Below are positions 4,798 to 5,366 of a stretch of 5,366 bases of DNA, piece after piece; positions within the stretch are counted from its first letter, which is position 1, and each line of letters opens with the position of its first letter. Source of the stretch: an uncultured Eubacteriales bacterium (GTDB lineage Bacteria > Bacillota > Clostridia > Oscillospirales > Oscillospiraceae); the NCBI GenBank assembly GCA_905210385.1, contig CAJLWS010000113.1, positions 1 through 5,366 on the forward strand, in the 5' to 3' direction. The notes below the pieces were generated by a model. The model saw only the letters and a program-made list of their open reading frames with translations. It had not been told where the DNA came from and made no database searches. Made by a program: the position numbers and the translations under genes.

Positions 4798-5325
4798 TCA
4801 CACCGGCCTGGCAAACTCCAGCCGCACTTCTTTTTTCTCCACATCGGCCTGGGAGTATGCGGTCAGATCGAAACCAATCAGGGAAAGCCCCATCTTCCGG
4901 TAGAAGCGGATGGCCGGATCATTGCAGCTCTGCGTTTCCAGAACCAGAGAGCGGGCCCCGGCGCGGGCGGCCACGTCCACCGCTTTTTCCATCAGCGCAG
5001 TCCCTATTCCACCCCGGCGGCGCTCGTCCGCCACCCACAGGTTACTCACCCGCATGCGGTTGTTCCACCCCTCATGACTCAGCTCCAGATAGCCCAGCTC
5101 CTGACTCGCTTCCACTGCGGCAAACACCTGGGGCTTCTCCAGCCAGGGTTCCAGCAGGGTATCAGTAAAGGACTTCTCCACCGGGGCGGGAAAGGCCCGC
5201 CGCCTCAGGGTGAAGTGAAATCCATCCTGTGTCTCACTGGCCTGAATCTCGTAGTAATATTCTGTCTTATAGCGGAAGGTGAGTTTCTTTCCACGGTAGG
5301 ATCCATCCAGTTCTTTGATCTCCAT
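4798..5325 (-). CDS. GNAT family N-acetyltransferase, streptothricin-acetyltransferase-like C-terminus
   Basis: 175 residues; ATG 5325-5323 follows GAGG at 7 nt. GNAT enzymes transfer acetyl from acetyl-CoA to an amine. The acetyl-CoA site is motif A, strand VSNLWVADE (93-101) followed by RRRGGIGTAL (102-111) with the R-x-x-G-x-G pyrophosphate loop. The fold continues with helix MEKAVDVAARAGA, strand SLVLETQ (126-132) and motif B NDPAIRFYRKMGL (135-147) with the expected Asn and Tyr. The string LETQ-x2-N-x2-A-x2-FY-x-K-x-G followed by G-F-D-x3-Y resembles the C-terminal half of streptothricin acetyltransferases (SatA/Sat4). The N-terminal 70 residues, which would shape the acceptor site, are not recognised. 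Substrate is therefore unknown: antibiotic, small amine or protein N-terminus are all possible. Confidence 0.85.
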   Translation of the reverse strand: MEIKELDGSYRGKKLTFRYKTEYYYEIQASETQDGFHFTLRRRAFPAPVEKSFTDTLLEPWLEKPQVFAAVEASQELGYLELSHEGWNNRMRVSNLWVADERRRGGIGTALMEKAVDVAARAGARSLVLETQSCNDPAIRFYRKMGLSLIGFDLTAYSQADVEKKEVRLEFARPV

Positions 5326-5348
5326 TGTCTTTCCTCAATATGGCCTCA

Positions 5349-5366
5349 GGGCGGGCGAAACCGCCC
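5349..5366. repeat. GC-rich inverted repeat at the right edge
   Basis: GGGCGG (5349-5354) pairs with CCGCCC (5361-5366) around a 6-nt loop (GCGAAA on the plus strand). It lies 23 nt upstream of the GNAT start. On the minus strand no U-run follows it. It could be the end of an upstream gene's terminator, a leader hairpin, or part of a coding tail cut by the window edge. The stem may continue outside the window. Confidence 0.5.

Noticed and set aside
4775..4801. GTG start at 4801 for the 140-residue hypothetical protein
   Set aside because: It lacks a good ribosome site, whereas ATG 4774 has GAGAGGAG at ideal spacing.
5346..5366. C-terminal tail of an upstream minus-strand gene ending at TGA 5348-5346
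   Set aside because: One frame reads six codons into TGA, but that is too short to support a gene and the same bases form an inverted repeat.
1..5366. tRNA or rRNA genes, CRISPR arrays, transposases, attachment sites, defence or phage genes
   Set aside because: None seen on either strand; the window is filled by housekeeping genes and short intergenic regions.

Overview
The window looks like chromosomal DNA from a GC-rich, Gram-positive gut-type clostridium, probably Oscillospiraceae (Flavonifractor/Oscillibacter-like). That placement is inference. It rests on GC-rich coding with strong AGGAGG-type ribosome sites, the rbfA-nrnA-truB-ribF gene order typical of Clostridia, and a secreted protein whose signal peptide starts MKKRFLAAVLALAMLL. 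No 16S or other decisive marker is present.

Every gene I can support is on the minus strand, so the transcript reads from right to left. In transcription order the genes are: a GNAT acetyltransferase (5325-4798); an unrecognised 140-residue protein (4774-4352); rbfA, ribosome-binding factor A (4306-3914); an NrnA-like DHH/DHHA1 phosphoesterase (3910-2957); truB, tRNA pseudouridine-55 synthase (2834-1971); ribF, the bifunctional riboflavin kinase/FAD synthetase (1965-1051); and a DUF554 membrane protein (1037-330). A factor-independent terminator (317-287) then ends the unit. Beyond it lies a separate unit: a sigma-A-type promoter (240-212), a leader of about 120 nt with two inverted repeats, and the first 27 codons of a secreted protein that runs off the left edge.

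rbfA, nrnA, truB and ribF are the 3' half of the conserved translation/RNA-maturation operon of Firmicutes (30S maturation, nanoRNA and pAp turnover, tRNA psi-55, FMN/FAD supply). The genes are tightly packed and several are probably translationally coupled. The nrnA ribosome site lies in the last codons of rbfA, the ribF site lies in the last codons of truB, and the DUF554 site overlaps the ribF stop. The exception is a 122-nt GC-rich gap between nrnA and truB, which holds a strong hairpin.

Most of this is ordinary housekeeping DNA and I see no convincing new system. The best second-look items are a canonical U UUU UUC slippery heptamer five codons before the truB stop whose -1 frame runs straight into ribF; a tiny ATG ORF overlapping the truB GTG start; the palindrome-rich leader of the secreted-protein gene; and the GNAT/unknown pair sitting where infB would be expected.
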